Origin: Deinococcus depolymerans
Lineage (GTDB): Bacteria > Deinococcota > Deinococci > Deinococcales > Deinococcaceae
Reading direction: 5' to 3'
NCBI RefSeq assembly: GCF_039522025.1
Contig: NZ_BAAADB010000019.1
Span: 62,001-126,000 of the forward strand
Length of the DNA stretch: 64,000 bases
A program made the position numbers and the translations under genes. The notes under the pieces were generated by a model that searched no databases, was not told where the DNA came from, and saw only the letters and a list, made by a program, of their open reading frames with translations. Shown piece by piece: positions 26,277 through 39,332 of this stretch. Each line of letters opens with the position of its first letter. Within the stretch, counting starts at the first letter, position 1.

Positions 26277-26858
26277 TCAGCGGACGGCGGGGCGGCCCTG
26301 CGCGTCGGGCTGCACCTCGCGGGCCAGGGTGGGGACGCGGCGGTCCAGGCGGAAGCCGAAGCCGGTCCAGTGCCACAGGCTCAGCGCGTGGGCGGGCGCG
26401 CCAGGCGCGGCGTACGTGGTTTCCAGCGTGGCGAGCGTCCCGCCGGGTAGCACGGTCAGCGTCGCGACCGGCTGGAACAGGGCGCTGCCCACCCAGACCT
26501 CCCGGTACCGGCCGCCGCCCAGGGGGCGCAGCACGGCCACGTGACTGCTCCGGCCGCGGGCGTCGCGGTTCCCCTGGATGGGCGTGGGGCGCGGGTTCCA
26601 CTGGGCGGTGCGCCAGTCCCGCCAGGGGCGCCAGACGGCCAGCACGCATTCGGGGGTGCCGTCGCCGGTCACGTCGGCCAGGACGCTGGCCCGCACCTCC
26701 CAGTCCGGGGGGAGGGTCAGGGCGGGGCAGGGCGGCGCGGGCTGCATGGCCGCGCCAGTCGTCCAGTCGCCTGCCGAATTCAGACTGCGCCAGGGCAGGC
26801 TGCCGCCGCCCGCAAGTGCGCTGCCCAGCAGAAGGAGAAACAGGATCGGGCCTCTCAC
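26277..26858 (-). CDS. Secreted protein with TGDG loop, unknown function
   Basis: 193 aa, starting at a GTG that overlaps the TGA of the capA-like gene (GTGA), so it is translationally coupled to it. Signal peptide VRGPILFLLLLGSALAGG. One FG-GAP-like segment (SVLADVTGDGTPECVLAVWRPWRDW) and a C-terminal beta region ending in GFGFRLDRRVPTLAREVQ. It resembles the neighbour at 25574-26251. It may work with the CapA-like protein at the cell surface; this is inference. Confidence 0.65.
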   Translation of the reverse strand: MRGPILFLLLLGSALAGGGSLPWRSLNSAGDWTTGAAMQPAPPCPALTLPPDWEVRASVLADVTGDGTPECVLAVWRPWRDWRTAQWNPRPTPIQGNRDARGRSSHVAVLRPLGGGRYREVWVGSALFQPVATLTVLPGGTLATLETTYAAPGAPAHALSLWHWTGFGFRLDRRVPTLAREVQPDAQGRPAVR

Positions 26859-27742
26859 CGGGTCTCCGGGCAGGCGGGGAGGCCCAGGCGGGTCAGGGCC
26901 TGCGTCCGCTGCGTCCCGCTGGCGGGGGTCACGCGCCCCGCGCGGGTGCGGGTGGGGGCCGCGCAGGCGTGCCTCACGTCCGGCAGCGTCACGCGCACCA
27001 CCGCGCCGAGTTGCGCTGACGGGAACGGCTGGTCGAACAGCAGGTTGCCCAGGCTGTACAGCACCAGCGCCGGCCCGCGCGGGCCGGTCAGGACCTCGTG
27101 CCCCTGGAGGACGTGCGGGCCGCTCCCGGCGATCACGGTCGCCCCGGCCGCCACGAGCGCCCGCGCCTGGGCGCGCTGCCGGGCGGTGGTCAGGCCGTAC
27201 TCCTCGCCCCAGTGGGCCAGGACGATCACGGCGTCCGCCTGCCGGGCCGCCACGCGCACCGCCGCCAGCGGCAGGGGGGTGGCGCCGTCGTCCAGCCACG
27301 CCAGCAGCGCGACCCGCTGCCCCCTCACCGTGCGGACGGTCGGGGCAGGGGTCACGGGAGTCAGCCCGGTGCGGCGCAGCGTGCCCAGCGACTGCGCCTC
27401 CCCGGCCGGTCCGGCGTCCCGGCTGTGGTTGTTCACCACGCCCAGGTGCGTCAGGGGCCACAGGGCGGCCGCCGCGCCGGGGGGCGCTCGCAGGTCGAGG
27501 CCCGGCGTCTCCCGGGGCGCGTCCGTCAGGGGGGATTCCAGGTTCGCAGCGACCAGATCGGCGCGCAGCAGCGGCGCCACCGCCCGCAGCGTGGCGGGCC
27601 AGTCGGCGGCGTTCGCCTGCGCCACGCCCCGCGCGAGGCTCAGGTCACCGCCCAGCGCCAGCGTGACCGCGCCTGTGGGGGCCTCCCGCCCGCCCGAGGT
27701 GAGCAGCAGGCCCGCCAGCAGAGCGCAGAGGGGGCGCCTCAT
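26855..27742 (-). CDS. CapA family protein (metallophosphatase fold)
   Basis: 295 aa with a signal peptide (MRRPLCALLAGLLLTSGG). CapA/PGA_cap signatures: VTLALGGDLSLARGV, DLVAANLESPLTD, THLGVVNNHSRDAG, QADAVIVLAHWGEEYGLTTARQR, GATVIAGSGPHVLQGHEVL and LVLYSLGNLLFDQ. The family is named for capsular poly-gamma-glutamate export, but members act on diverse substrates. The ATG is formed at the end of repeat R3: the last bases of the repeat provide CGGAGTCCGT directly before the G of ATG, so the repeat supplies the start and an SD-like CGGAG. Confidence 0.85.
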   Translation of the reverse strand: MRRPLCALLAGLLLTSGGREAPTGAVTLALGGDLSLARGVAQANAADWPATLRAVAPLLRADLVAANLESPLTDAPRETPGLDLRAPPGAAAALWPLTHLGVVNNHSRDAGPAGEAQSLGTLRRTGLTPVTPAPTVRTVRGQRVALLAWLDDGATPLPLAAVRVAARQADAVIVLAHWGEEYGLTTARQRAQARALVAAGATVIAGSGPHVLQGHEVLTGPRGPALVLYSLGNLLFDQPFPSAQLGAVVRVTLPDVRHACAAPTRTRAGRVTPASGTQRTQALTRLGLPACPETR

Positions 27743-27876
27743 ACGGACTCCGATTGAATGGGCTGCAAAGCCCGCTCAATCCGAGCGGATGCGAGTGGGA
27801 GAGAAACGGGTTCCGGGCGTGGAGCTGGCAATCCGGTGAAGTTCCGGATTGCTGGCGAAACAAACGGAATCCGTAT
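27741..27876 (+). repeat. R3: structured repeat filling the whole gap between two genes
   Basis: A 136-bp copy in the + orientation. Its left end forms part of the capA start codon (27742-27740) and its right end shares a base with the stop of the DUF3160 gene (27878-27876). The complete intergenic space is therefore the repeat itself. Hairpin CAATCCGG (27829-27836) / CCGGATTG (27844-27851). Confidence 0.93.
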
Positions 27877-29924
27877 CACTTCACCAGCACGCCGTCCAGC
27901 CAGGGGTGCGCGGGCGGCACCCTGCCCTGGCGGAGCTGCGTGCGCCACGCCTCGTCCGTCAGGCGGCCCGAGACGGGTACCGTGAACTCGTACTGCGAGT
28001 ACACGCCGCCCCGCGCGACCTGCAGCCCGCCGCGTCCGTCCGGCACGACGGCGTACAGCTCGTGGATGAAGCCGGTGCCTTCCTCCAGGGCAACGACATT
28101 TCCCGTTCTGTCCCCGCCGGTGGCGACGTCCGCGACGACGGCGGCCATGGCGTCCTCGTCGAACTCGCTGGCGTTCTCGCCGTCCTCGGGGTCGGCGCTG
28201 GCCATCTTCATCTCCTCCAGCCACCCGCCGAAGTAGTGGATACGGTCGTACTCGTCGCGGGTCAGCGGCGTGCCCGCCAGCTGCTTGGTCGTCGCGGCGC
28301 CCAGGAAGGCCAGCATGTCGCGCAGCGAATCCAGGCTCCGCGCGGTGCGGTCCGACAGGACGCCCTGGTCCTTCAGGACGCGCCGCGTCAGGACCTCCAG
28401 GGTCTGGAGGCGGGCCCAGAGGGCCGGGTTGGGTTCCACGTACCCGCGCGGGGGCTGCGGGGGTTCCCCGCCGCCGCCCAGTTCGGCCATGGTCTGCTTG
28501 GCGTACAGGATCGTGTCGTGGCGCAGTTCCGTCCAGGAGCCCAGCGCGGTCAGCATCTCCTTGCGGGTCCAGGCGGGCGTGCGCATGAACGCCGGGTAGC
28601 GCGCGTCGCGCGGGTCGGGTTTCGCGAGGGCCTGCAGGGCGTACAGCCAGCCGGAGTACACGTTGGCGGTCCAGTCGCCCTGCTTCAGCGCGGCGAAGTT
28701 CGCGCGGAGTTTCGCCATGTTGACTTCATAGTTCGCGTACTTCGCCTGCCCGGTGCGGCGCAGTTCGTTCAGGGCGGCGTCGCTGCCCAGCACGGCCAGC
28801 AGGTCCAGGCCGCGCGGCAGCAGGCGCGGCCGATCGTCCGTGCCGACCTCGCGGTACACGAGGCGCTGGAAGGCCGCGCCGTCCAGCGTGAAGCGCTGCC
28901 CCATCAGCCGGAAGCCCAGCGTCTGCGCGTCGCGCACCTCGCGGCCCTCGCCGGGTTTGGCGATCACCACGGCGCTGTTCACCTGCGGGGGCGGCAGTTT
29001 CCGCAACTCGGCCTGGAAGGCGGCCAGGACGGCCGGTTCCGCCAGTCGGCGCACCTGTCCGCCCGCCGCTGCCCTGAGGGCCTGCGCGTACTGGCGGTAG
29101 TTCAGGTCATCGCTGCGGCCCACGAGCAGCGCGGTCGGGTCGTAGATGCGCGCCCAGAGGGTCTGCGCCTCGGCGTTCGCGCCCATCAGGGCGGTCAGCA
29201 GGCCCGCCACGCGCGTCTCGCTGGCCTTCTCCACCCGCAGGTTCAGGCGGCCCAGCCACATCATGGTCCGGAAGTACCGTTTCAGCGCCTCGCTCTTCGT
29301 GTAGTGCCCGCGCGGCACGTACTGCGAGTAATCCTCCCGCATCTGCGTGCCGCTGAAGATGGGTGAACCGGCGATCCCCTGGTGCGCGTCGATGAGTTTC
29401 AGTTCCGCCGCCACCAGGGCCGCGACCTCGGCGGGCGGGGTCACGGCCGGGTCCGCGAGTTTCTGCGCAACCGCCAGGTACGCCAGCGTCAGCCGCGCGT
29501 CGGCCTCCAGTGGCGTGCCCTTCAGGGCGGCCAGCTGCCGCCGCGAGTCGGCCACGAGCAGCGTGGTCAGGCGGCGTGCGGCGGGCGCCAGGGACTCGCG
29601 TTCCAGGTCGCGCAGCAGCTTGTCGAAGATCAGGTGGTACACGTGCAGCGTCGCGTCGGACGTGACGAACACCGGCTGGTTCGCGTAGCGGGTGCTCTCG
29701 TACGCGGCGTCGAACTGCTGCCACCGGGCAGGCGTGATCACGAAACCACTGCGGGACAGCGCCGAGCGCTGCGCGGCGTTCAGGCCGGGCAGGTCCAGGT
29801 CGGCGTTCCCGCTGACCAGCGGCGACTTCAGGGTGCCCAGGTTCACGGGCAGCGAGTACGGGGCGGGGGCCGCCACGCCGGTGCCCAGCAGGGCCAGGGT
29901 CAGGACGCACAGATGGGGACGCAT
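27876..29924 (-). CDS. Secreted DUF3160 protein
   Basis: 682 aa with signal peptide MRPHLCVLTLALLGTGVAA. It shows the DUF3160 pattern: LSRSGFVITPARWQQFDAAYESTRYANQPVFVTSDATLHVYHLIFDKLLRDLE, TMMWLGRLNLRVE, DDLNYRQYAQAL, FRLMGQRFTLDGAAFQRLVYREVG, PRLLPRGLDLLAVLGSDAA and a C-terminal ELYAVVPDGRGGLQVARGGVYSQYEFTVPVSGRLTDEAWR. The family function is unknown; members are extracellular. A TATGAC box lies 6-7 nt upstream of the ATG. It may be co-transcribed with capA through R3. Confidence 0.9.
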   Translation of the reverse strand: MRPHLCVLTLALLGTGVAAPAPYSLPVNLGTLKSPLVSGNADLDLPGLNAAQRSALSRSGFVITPARWQQFDAAYESTRYANQPVFVTSDATLHVYHLIFDKLLRDLERESLAPAARRLTTLLVADSRRQLAALKGTPLEADARLTLAYLAVAQKLADPAVTPPAEVAALVAAELKLIDAHQGIAGSPIFSGTQMREDYSQYVPRGHYTKSEALKRYFRTMMWLGRLNLRVEKASETRVAGLLTALMGANAEAQTLWARIYDPTALLVGRSDDLNYRQYAQALRAAAGGQVRRLAEPAVLAAFQAELRKLPPPQVNSAVVIAKPGEGREVRDAQTLGFRLMGQRFTLDGAAFQRLVYREVGTDDRPRLLPRGLDLLAVLGSDAALNELRRTGQAKYANYEVNMAKLRANFAALKQGDWTANVYSGWLYALQALAKPDPRDARYPAFMRTPAWTRKEMLTALGSWTELRHDTILYAKQTMAELGGGGEPPQPPRGYVEPNPALWARLQTLEVLTRRVLKDQGVLSDRTARSLDSLRDMLAFLGAATTKQLAGTPLTRDEYDRIHYFGGWLEEMKMASADPEDGENASEFDEDAMAAVVADVATGGDRTGNVVALEEGTGFIHELYAVVPDGRGGLQVARGGVYSQYEFTVPVSGRLTDEAWRTQLRQGRVPPAHPWLDGVLVK

Positions 29925-29956
29925 GCCGCCGTCATACCACGCCGCTGGGCGCCCGG

Positions 29957-31414
<1,458 letters not shown>

Positions 31415-31447
31415 GGGGGGATGATACGGGCTGCCCCGCCCCCGCCC

Positions 31448-32149
31448 TCAGCGGACGTGGTGGTACAGCCCGCCGAAACCCAGGTCCGGCCCGGCGCACT
31501 GCCCGTTGTCAGCGGCGATCAGCCACGCGCCCGCCACGTACAGGCGGACCTCGCAGCGGCCGTCACGGTACGTCCAGCGGTCCGGGTCGCGGCGCAGCGG
31601 GCCGTTCAGGTTCGCGCTGCCGACCGTGCCGTCCGGAAGCGCCGCCATCAGCGACCCGGTCAGGGTCCAGCCGCCCCCGTCGGCGCGGGTGAGGGTCAGG
31701 CCGGTGTTCGCGTCGCGCGCCCAGGTCCCGGCGAGTTCCCCGCCGGGCGGCGTGGCGCGCACCTGCGTGTCCGGCAGGAACCCGCGGGTCACGCGGTCCG
31801 GCAGGCCACTGGTCGGCACGAAGTAACTGCAGCGCCGCCCGTCCGCCGCCGGTCCCTGCAGCAGCCGGGCCCCGCGCGGGGCGCTCAGCCGGGTGTCCGC
31901 GCCGCGGGCGTCCGTGAAGGTCGCGCGGGTGGCCGTGACCTGCGCGGCCCGCAGGTCGGCCGGGTCCAGGTCACGCCAGTCGACCGGGCAGGTGGGGGCC
32001 GGCGGGGTCGTGGGCGGCGTGCCGGTGGCGTCCGCAGCGCCCGGCAGGCCGGTCAGCAGCGCGGTCAGGGTCCAGCCGGTCAGGGTCCAGCGGGCCCGGC
32101 GGGGGCGGCCGCGCAGAGCGGACGGGTCGGCGGAGCGCGGGGCGGTCAT
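31448..32149 (-). CDS. Secreted protein of unknown function
   Basis: 233 aa from ATG 32149, with a TACGCT box 6 nt upstream. The N-terminus is basic, then hydrophobic (RRARWTLTGWTLTALLTGLPGAADATG), a signal peptide. The mature part has paired cysteines (CPVDW, RRCSYFVP, RCEVRLYV, GQCAGPD) that could form disulphides, and a C-terminus GGLYHHVR. No family was recognised. It is downstream of, but divergent in regulation from, the kinase genes. Confidence 0.55.
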   Translation of the reverse strand: MTAPRSADPSALRGRPRRARWTLTGWTLTALLTGLPGAADATGTPPTTPPAPTCPVDWRDLDPADLRAAQVTATRATFTDARGADTRLSAPRGARLLQGPAADGRRCSYFVPTSGLPDRVTRGFLPDTQVRATPPGGELAGTWARDANTGLTLTRADGGGWTLTGSLMAALPDGTVGSANLNGPLRRDPDRWTYRDGRCEVRLYVAGAWLIAADNGQCAGPDLGFGGLYHHVR

Positions 32150-32324
32150 CTCCGCAGCGTAGCGCCTCCCGGGGCTGGCAATGGTGGCCCGGACGTGACG
32201 GCCTGCCGGGCGCCCGCGGGCGCGACGGCCCACAGCAGGGGGAGGGCGCGGGCAGAGGCCACCTGCGCAGCGCAGCGGGGATGACCTGCGCCCGCGTTTG
32301 GATCGCGTGCCGTCTGTTTCGCTG

Positions 32325-32459
32325 ATACGGACTCCGATTGAATGGCTGACAAAGCCGTTCAATCCGAGCGGAGCGAGTGGGAGCTGGGCGGGTTCCGGAC
32401 GTGGAGCTGGCAATCCGGTGAACTTCCGGATTGTCGGCGAAACAAACGGCAGTTCGTAT
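32325..32459 (+). repeat. R4: copy of the structured repeat, with an extra end fragment
   Basis: A 135-bp copy in the + orientation. Immediately before it (about 32306-32324) is GTGCCGTCTGTTTCGCTG, which matches the opposite end of the repeat in reverse, so a truncated second copy abuts it head to head. The first stem is TGAATGGCT / AGCCGTTCA, shortened by one pair relative to other copies. Confidence 0.88.
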
Positions 32460-32482
32460 GACGCAGCCCCGGGCCGAGTGGG

Positions 32483-33105
<623 letters not shown>

Positions 33106-33106
<1 letters not shown>

Positions 33107-33717
33107 CAGTCGGCGGCCTGGGTGGCGCGCAGGGCCTCGTCGATGCGGGCCATCAGGTCCTGCTCGTGTTCCGGGTTGTTCACGAAGTCGATGCCGGCCG
33201 CGTCGATGATCAGGTGCGGGTGCGGGTACGTGCGGAAGTACTCGTCGTAGCGGCCGGTCAGGTCCGCGAGGTACGCGGCCTGCATGTCCTGCTCGAAGGG
33301 CCGGCCGCGCAGCGCGATGCGGCGCAGCAGTTCGTCGGTGTCGGCGCGCAGGTACACCACGAGGTCCGGGGTGGGCAGGCGCGGGGACAGGTGCGAGTAC
33401 AGGTCCTCGTACAGGCTGAATTCGGCGTCGCGCAGGTTCATGGACGCGAAGATGAAGTCCTTGTCGAACAGGTAGTCGCTGACCACGCTGCCCTTGTACA
33501 GTCCGGGCTGCCACAGCGCGGAGAGCTGCTTGAAGCGCGACAGCAGAAAGAACGCCTGTACCTGGAACGAGAACGCTTCGGGTTGCTCGTAGAATTTCGC
33601 CAGGAAGGGGTTCTCCTCGACGATCTCCAGGTTCAGTTCGGCGCCGTGGCGCGCGGCGAGGCGCCCGGCGAGGCTTGTTTTCCCGACCCCGATGGGCCCT
33701 TCGACGACAACGTACAT
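33106..33717 (-). CDS. Deoxynucleoside kinase (first of a tandem pair)
   Basis: 203 aa. P-loop VEGPIGVGKTSLAGRLA, VVSDYLFDKDFIFASMNL (in place of the classical DR motif), lid LLRRIALRGRPFEQDMQAAYL, dimer helix EAFSFQVQAFFLLSRFKQL. It shares the fold and operon with the paralogue downstream, so a heterodimer or a pair of enzymes of complementary specificity is likely. The upstream sequence has TATGCT about 10 nt before the ATG. Confidence 0.88.
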
Positions 33718-33806
33718 GACAGTTCAGAGCATAGCGCCCCCCAGGAGTCTCAAGGGTGGATGAACGCCTTGACACGCGCGGGGGGACTGGGGGGGACTGG
33801 GGGTGG

Positions 33807-33964
33807 ATACGGACTCCGATTGAATGGGCTGCAAAGCCCGCTGGGTCCGAGCGGATGCGACTCGGAGAGCTGCCCCGCAGAGAAGGAGAGAAACGCCCCT
33901 CCGGACGTGGAGCTGGCAATCCGGTGAAGTTCCGGATTGTCGGCGAAACAAACGGAATCCGTAT
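33807..33964 (+). repeat. R5: copy of the structured repeat
   Basis: A 158-bp copy, + orientation, with the same enlarged middle (CTGGGTCC instead of CTCAATCC) as R1. It lies between the kinase operon start and the ribbon-helix-helix gene. The adjacent 33965-34080 holds nothing recognisable. Confidence 0.9.
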
Positions 33965-34080
33965 TAGAGCCGTTCTCTGCCGCTGTTCCAGTCCGTCCGG
34001 CCCGTCAACCTTCACCCGCTCTCCTGCGGAGCTTTACAGGTCCGCCCGGCCAGGAAGACTGCCTCGTTATGGCAACGGCC

Positions 34081-34254
34081 CTATTCCCCTTCTTCTTTGT
34101 TCTTCTCTTTGAGGCGTCCGGCTTCTTTCACGGCGCGGGTGAGGAGGTACTCGATCTGGGCGTTGACGCTGCGCAGGTCGTCCGCCGCCCAGCGTTCCAG
34201 CGCGGCGTACAGCTCCGGGCTGATGCGCAGGGGGAAGTTCTTGCGCGGCGGCAT
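34081..34254 (-). CDS. Arc-like ribbon-helix-helix DNA-binding protein
   Basis: 57 aa: [22 protein letters not shown] and [20 protein letters not shown], then a basic, lysine-rich tail. This is the MetJ/Arc ribbon-helix-helix pattern: a beta strand KNFPLRI, helix [14 protein letters not shown], turn, helix [14 protein letters not shown]. It starts 2 nt after the stop of the SPFH gene, so they form an operon. It probably regulates the operon by binding the palindrome at 35204-35217; this is inference. Confidence 0.8.
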   Translation of the reverse strand: MPPRKNFPLRISPELYAALERWAADDLRSVNAQIEYLLTRAVKEAGRLKEKNKEEGE

Positions 34255-34256
34255 GG

Positions 34257-35168
<912 letters not shown>

Positions 35169-35203
35169 GGTGGAACCTCCGGGCCGATCTCGTCTGGCTA
35201 TCA

Positions 35204-35217
35204 AAGTGATATCACTT
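35204..35217. promoter_or_regulatory. 14-bp perfect palindrome upstream of the SPFH operon
   Basis: AAGTGATATCACTT, fully palindromic, 36 nt upstream of the SPFH ATG. It is rich in A+T in otherwise GC-rich DNA. The likely binder is the RHH protein encoded at the end of the same operon, which would make an autoregulatory loop (inference). Confidence 0.6.
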
Positions 35218-35269
35218 CTGGGCGCGATTCACCAGTTGCCCGGCCCGCGAGCAAGGACAGGGGGTAAAC

Positions 35270-35338
35270 GGTCAACGGTTGATGGTCGACAGCGGGGGAA
35301 TGCCCGTCCATCAACGATCAACCGTTCACCATCAACCC
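35270..35338. terminator. Imperfect long inverted repeat downstream of htrA-like gene
   Basis: AACGGTCAACGGTTGATGG is largely complementary to CCATCAACGATCAACCGTT. It is placed between the protease stop at 35339 and the SPFH promoter. It belongs to a family of TTGATGG-rich stems (see also 41656 and 60932). Confidence 0.55.
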
Positions 35339-36496
35339 CTACTGCAGGGTGCGTTTGAGCAGCGTGACCTTCACGTCCACGCTCTTCTTGTTGCGCCACA
35401 CGCGCAGCGTGACCGACTGACCGGGGCGCTTGGCGGCCACCAGCCGGATCACGTCGAACGAGTCCCGCACGCGCTGGCCGTCCACCGCCACGATGATGTC
35501 GCCCAGCGGCGCGAGCAGCTGGTCCTTGCTGTTGCGCAGGCTGCCGCGCAGGCCCGCGCGGGCCGCGGCCGTCCCGGCCGGCACCTGATCCACCAGCGCG
35601 CCCTCCGAACTGCTCAGGCCCGCCAGTTGCCGCAGCGCCGGGTCCAGGTTCTCGAGGTCCACCATGGTCACGCCCAGCGTGCCACGCTGCGGCACCCCGA
35701 TCTTCTCCAGGTCGTCCAGGCTCTGCTTGACCAGGTCCCCCGGAATGGCGATCCCGACCGTGCCGGGCACCAGGGCGTTCGGCGCGGCGTTCAGGTCCGC
35801 GACCCCCACGACCGCGCCGCGCGAGTCCAGGACCGGCCCGCCGCTGTTGCCCTGCTGCACGCTGGCGGTGGTCGTCAGGTACTGGCTGATCTCGGCGCCC
35901 AGCTGGTCGTTGCGGGGCACGTCGCGGGCGCTGGCCGCCACGCTGAACACGCCGCTCCCCACGAAATTCTGAATGCGGAAGGGAGTCCCCAGCGTGATCA
36001 GTTTCTGCCCCGGAATCAGGCGCGCACTCGACCCGAAACGCAGGGTGGCGGGGGCCGTCACGCCGCTCACGCGCAGGATCGCGATGTCGATGCCCGGATC
36101 GATGCCCTCGATCTTGGCCGGCACGCGCCGCCCGTTGAACAGCGTGACGCTCAGGGACTCCTGGTACTGCACCACGTGGTAGTTCGTGACGATCAGGTCC
36201 TTCTTGTAGAAGAAGCCGGTGCCGGTCTCGATGGGATCGTCGCCGGTCTGCAGCTGCTCGCGCTGAAGCCGGTTGTCGATCCGCACGACCGCCTGCAGCG
36301 CCTTCTGACTGACCTCGACGGTGTTGATCTCGTCCGGGGTGACCAGGGCCCGTTCGGCGCTGACGCGCCCCGTGACGTACGCGCCCATGACCGCGCCGCT
36401 CAGCAGCAGGCTGACGCCCAGCACCTGCAGCGCCCGGTTGCGGAAGGCAGCTGACCGGAAGCCCGGCGTGGTGTCCGGGGCGCGTTCAGGGGTCAC
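35339..36496 (-). CDS. HtrA/DegP-like S1C serine protease with PDZ domain
   Basis: 385 aa, GTG start overlapping the stop of the upstream FmdB-like gene (GTGA). One N-terminal membrane helix (VLGVSLLLSGAVMGAYVTG, about 25-43) anchors it facing the periplasm. The trypsin-like domain has H107 (TNYHVV), D137 (GIDIAILRV) and S218 (QQGNSGGPVLD). The PDZ domain follows (GTLGVTMVDLENLDP...GDIIVAVDGQRVRDSFDVIRLVAAKRPGQSVTLRVWR). Role: envelope protein quality control. Confidence 0.93.
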   Translation of the reverse strand: MTPERAPDTTPGFRSAAFRNRALQVLGVSLLLSGAVMGAYVTGRVSAERALVTPDEINTVEVSQKALQAVVRIDNRLQREQLQTGDDPIETGTGFFYKKDLIVTNYHVVQYQESLSVTLFNGRRVPAKIEGIDPGIDIAILRVSGVTAPATLRFGSSARLIPGQKLITLGTPFRIQNFVGSGVFSVAASARDVPRNDQLGAEISQYLTTTASVQQGNSGGPVLDSRGAVVGVADLNAAPNALVPGTVGIAIPGDLVKQSLDDLEKIGVPQRGTLGVTMVDLENLDPALRQLAGLSSSEGALVDQVPAGTAAARAGLRGSLRNSKDQLLAPLGDIIVAVDGQRVRDSFDVIRLVAAKRPGQSVTLRVWRNKKSVDVKVTLLKRTLQ

Positions 36497-36699
36497 TCGC
36501 CGCCGCCGCCCTCGCCGCTCCTGGGACGGGAATCGGTGACGTAGAACCCGCTGCCCTTGAAGGCAATGCCGGGCCGGGCCAGGATGCGCTTGACCGGCAC
36601 GCCCGTCTCGGGGTGCGTGGTGTAGGCCTCGTCACGCATGCTCTGCTGCAGTTCGTACACTTCGCCGGTTTCGATGTTCTTGTACAGGTACGTGGGCAT
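36493..36699 (-). CDS. FmdB-like small protein lacking the zinc cysteines
   Basis: 68 aa: MPTYLYKNIETGEVYELQQS, then MRDEAYTTHPETGVPVKRIL and ARPGIAFKGSGFYVTDSRP. This is the FmdB family layout (MPxYxY...VxQSM...VKRxxxxPxIxFKGSGFYxTD). Both CxxC pairs that bind zinc in classical members are replaced (KNIETGE; THPETG), so it cannot bind zinc that way. Its GTGA overlap with the protease gene suggests a shared role. Cysteine-free versions exist in other bacteria, as far as I recall. Confidence 0.8.
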   Translation of the reverse strand: MPTYLYKNIETGEVYELQQSMRDEAYTTHPETGVPVKRILARPGIAFKGSGFYVTDSRPRSGEGGGGE

Positions 36700-36930
36700 G
36701 ATGGCTATCTGATCCTCTTGGTGCGTTGCCTCTGGTGGGACGGACGGCGGGAGGGCTGGGGCGCAGGCCGCCACCTTCCCGTGACGTTTCATGGACAGGA
36801 ACCGGGACGGCCGGCCCCCTTCCGCCGCCCATCCTAGCAAGGACCGCCGCACGCGGCACGTCCGGCAGGAACCGGGCCGCATTGAGCGTTCCTTCCGACT
36901 CCGCACCGGGCCTTGAGTATGGTACTCACG

Positions 36931-36959
36931 TGACGCACCGGCGGGCGGCGCGCTATGCT
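36931..36959 (+). promoter_or_regulatory. Putative glmS promoter
   Basis: TGACGC (36931-36936), a 17-nt spacer and TATGCT (36954-36959). It would start transcription near 36966, some 35 nt before the ribozyme cleavage site. An inverted repeat TGAGTA-TGG-TACTCA (36914-36928) lies just upstream and could bind a regulator. The gap 36700-36930 holds nothing else recognised. Confidence 0.45.
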
Positions 36960-36998
36960 GTGCCGTGAACCGGTGGTGTCCGGTTCACCCAACAGGGC

Positions 36999-37150
36999 AG
37001 CGCAAGGCCCCGCCCGCCCACGCGGGACAGGGGAGACGAGGTGGAAGTCAGCGATCATTCTGCGGATGCTTCCAGGCCCGCATCAGGGCCTACCCGGCGT
37101 CCCAGCGGTTCCCACAGGAACCCGGGCCGCGAATCCCGGCCATAACCCCC
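36999..37150 (+). ncRNA. glmS ribozyme/riboswitch
   Basis: The self-cleaving, glucosamine-6-phosphate-activated RNA that precedes glmS in many Firmicutes. The conserved elements occur in order: the cleavage site A|GCGC (A36999|G37000); a stem with CCCC and GGGG closing it; the core GACGAGG (about 37037-37043); a stem GGAAG / CTTCC enclosing a GCGAT...CTGC hairpin and GCGGATGC (about 37066-37073); P3 AGGCCC/GGGCCT; and P4 GGTTCC-CACA-GGAACC. The B. subtilis ribozyme has GACGAGG...CGGCGGATGCC in the same order. It lies upstream of glmS on the same strand. The spacer to the start codon is a further 150 nt. The fold is assigned by eye; a covariance search would confirm it. Confidence 0.88.
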
Positions 37151-37301
37151 GTGGCGACACGGACATAAAGCCCGGAACGATGCACCCCCCCCACACCAGC
37201 AGGCGCACCCGGCGCGGCACGCCAGGGCCGCGGGCATCCCTCCTCACGGGACCCGCGCCCCGGTTGCCGTCGGCCGGGCCCGCCCTGCGAAGGAGCAGGT
37301 T

Positions 37302-39122
<1,821 letters not shown>

Positions 39123-39147
39123 GCAGCGTCGAGTAACGGCAATGCAG

Positions 39148-39190
39148 GAGGGGGGCCGCAGCCAGTCGCGCTGCGGCCCCCCTCCCTTGT
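39148..39190 (+). terminator. Terminator of glmS
   Basis: A 14-bp perfect stem (39148-39161 with 39171-39184, GC-rich), a 9-nt loop, followed by CCTTGTTCGTT. It is 26 nt after the glmS stop. Confidence 0.75.
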
Positions 39191-39196
39191 TCGTTC

Positions 39197-39332
39197 ATAC
39201 GGAGTCCGTTTGTTTCGCCAACAATCCGGAACTTCACCGGATTGCCGGCTCCACGTCCGGAACCCGTTTTACTCCTACTCGCATCCGCTCGGATTGAATG
39301 GCCTTTGCAGCCCATTCAATCGGAGTCCGTAT
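39197..39332 (-). repeat. R6: copy of the structured repeat
   Basis: A 136-bp copy in the reverse orientation. Its right end shares the first base with the stop codon (39334-39332) of the papain-like protease, so the gene ends exactly where the repeat begins. Confidence 0.92.

Noticed and set aside
36913..36928. HspR-like site upstream of glmS (TTGAGT...ACTCA).
   Set aside because: Spacing is wrong for the HAIR consensus (N7) and glmS is not a heat-shock gene; kept only as an inverted repeat of unknown use.
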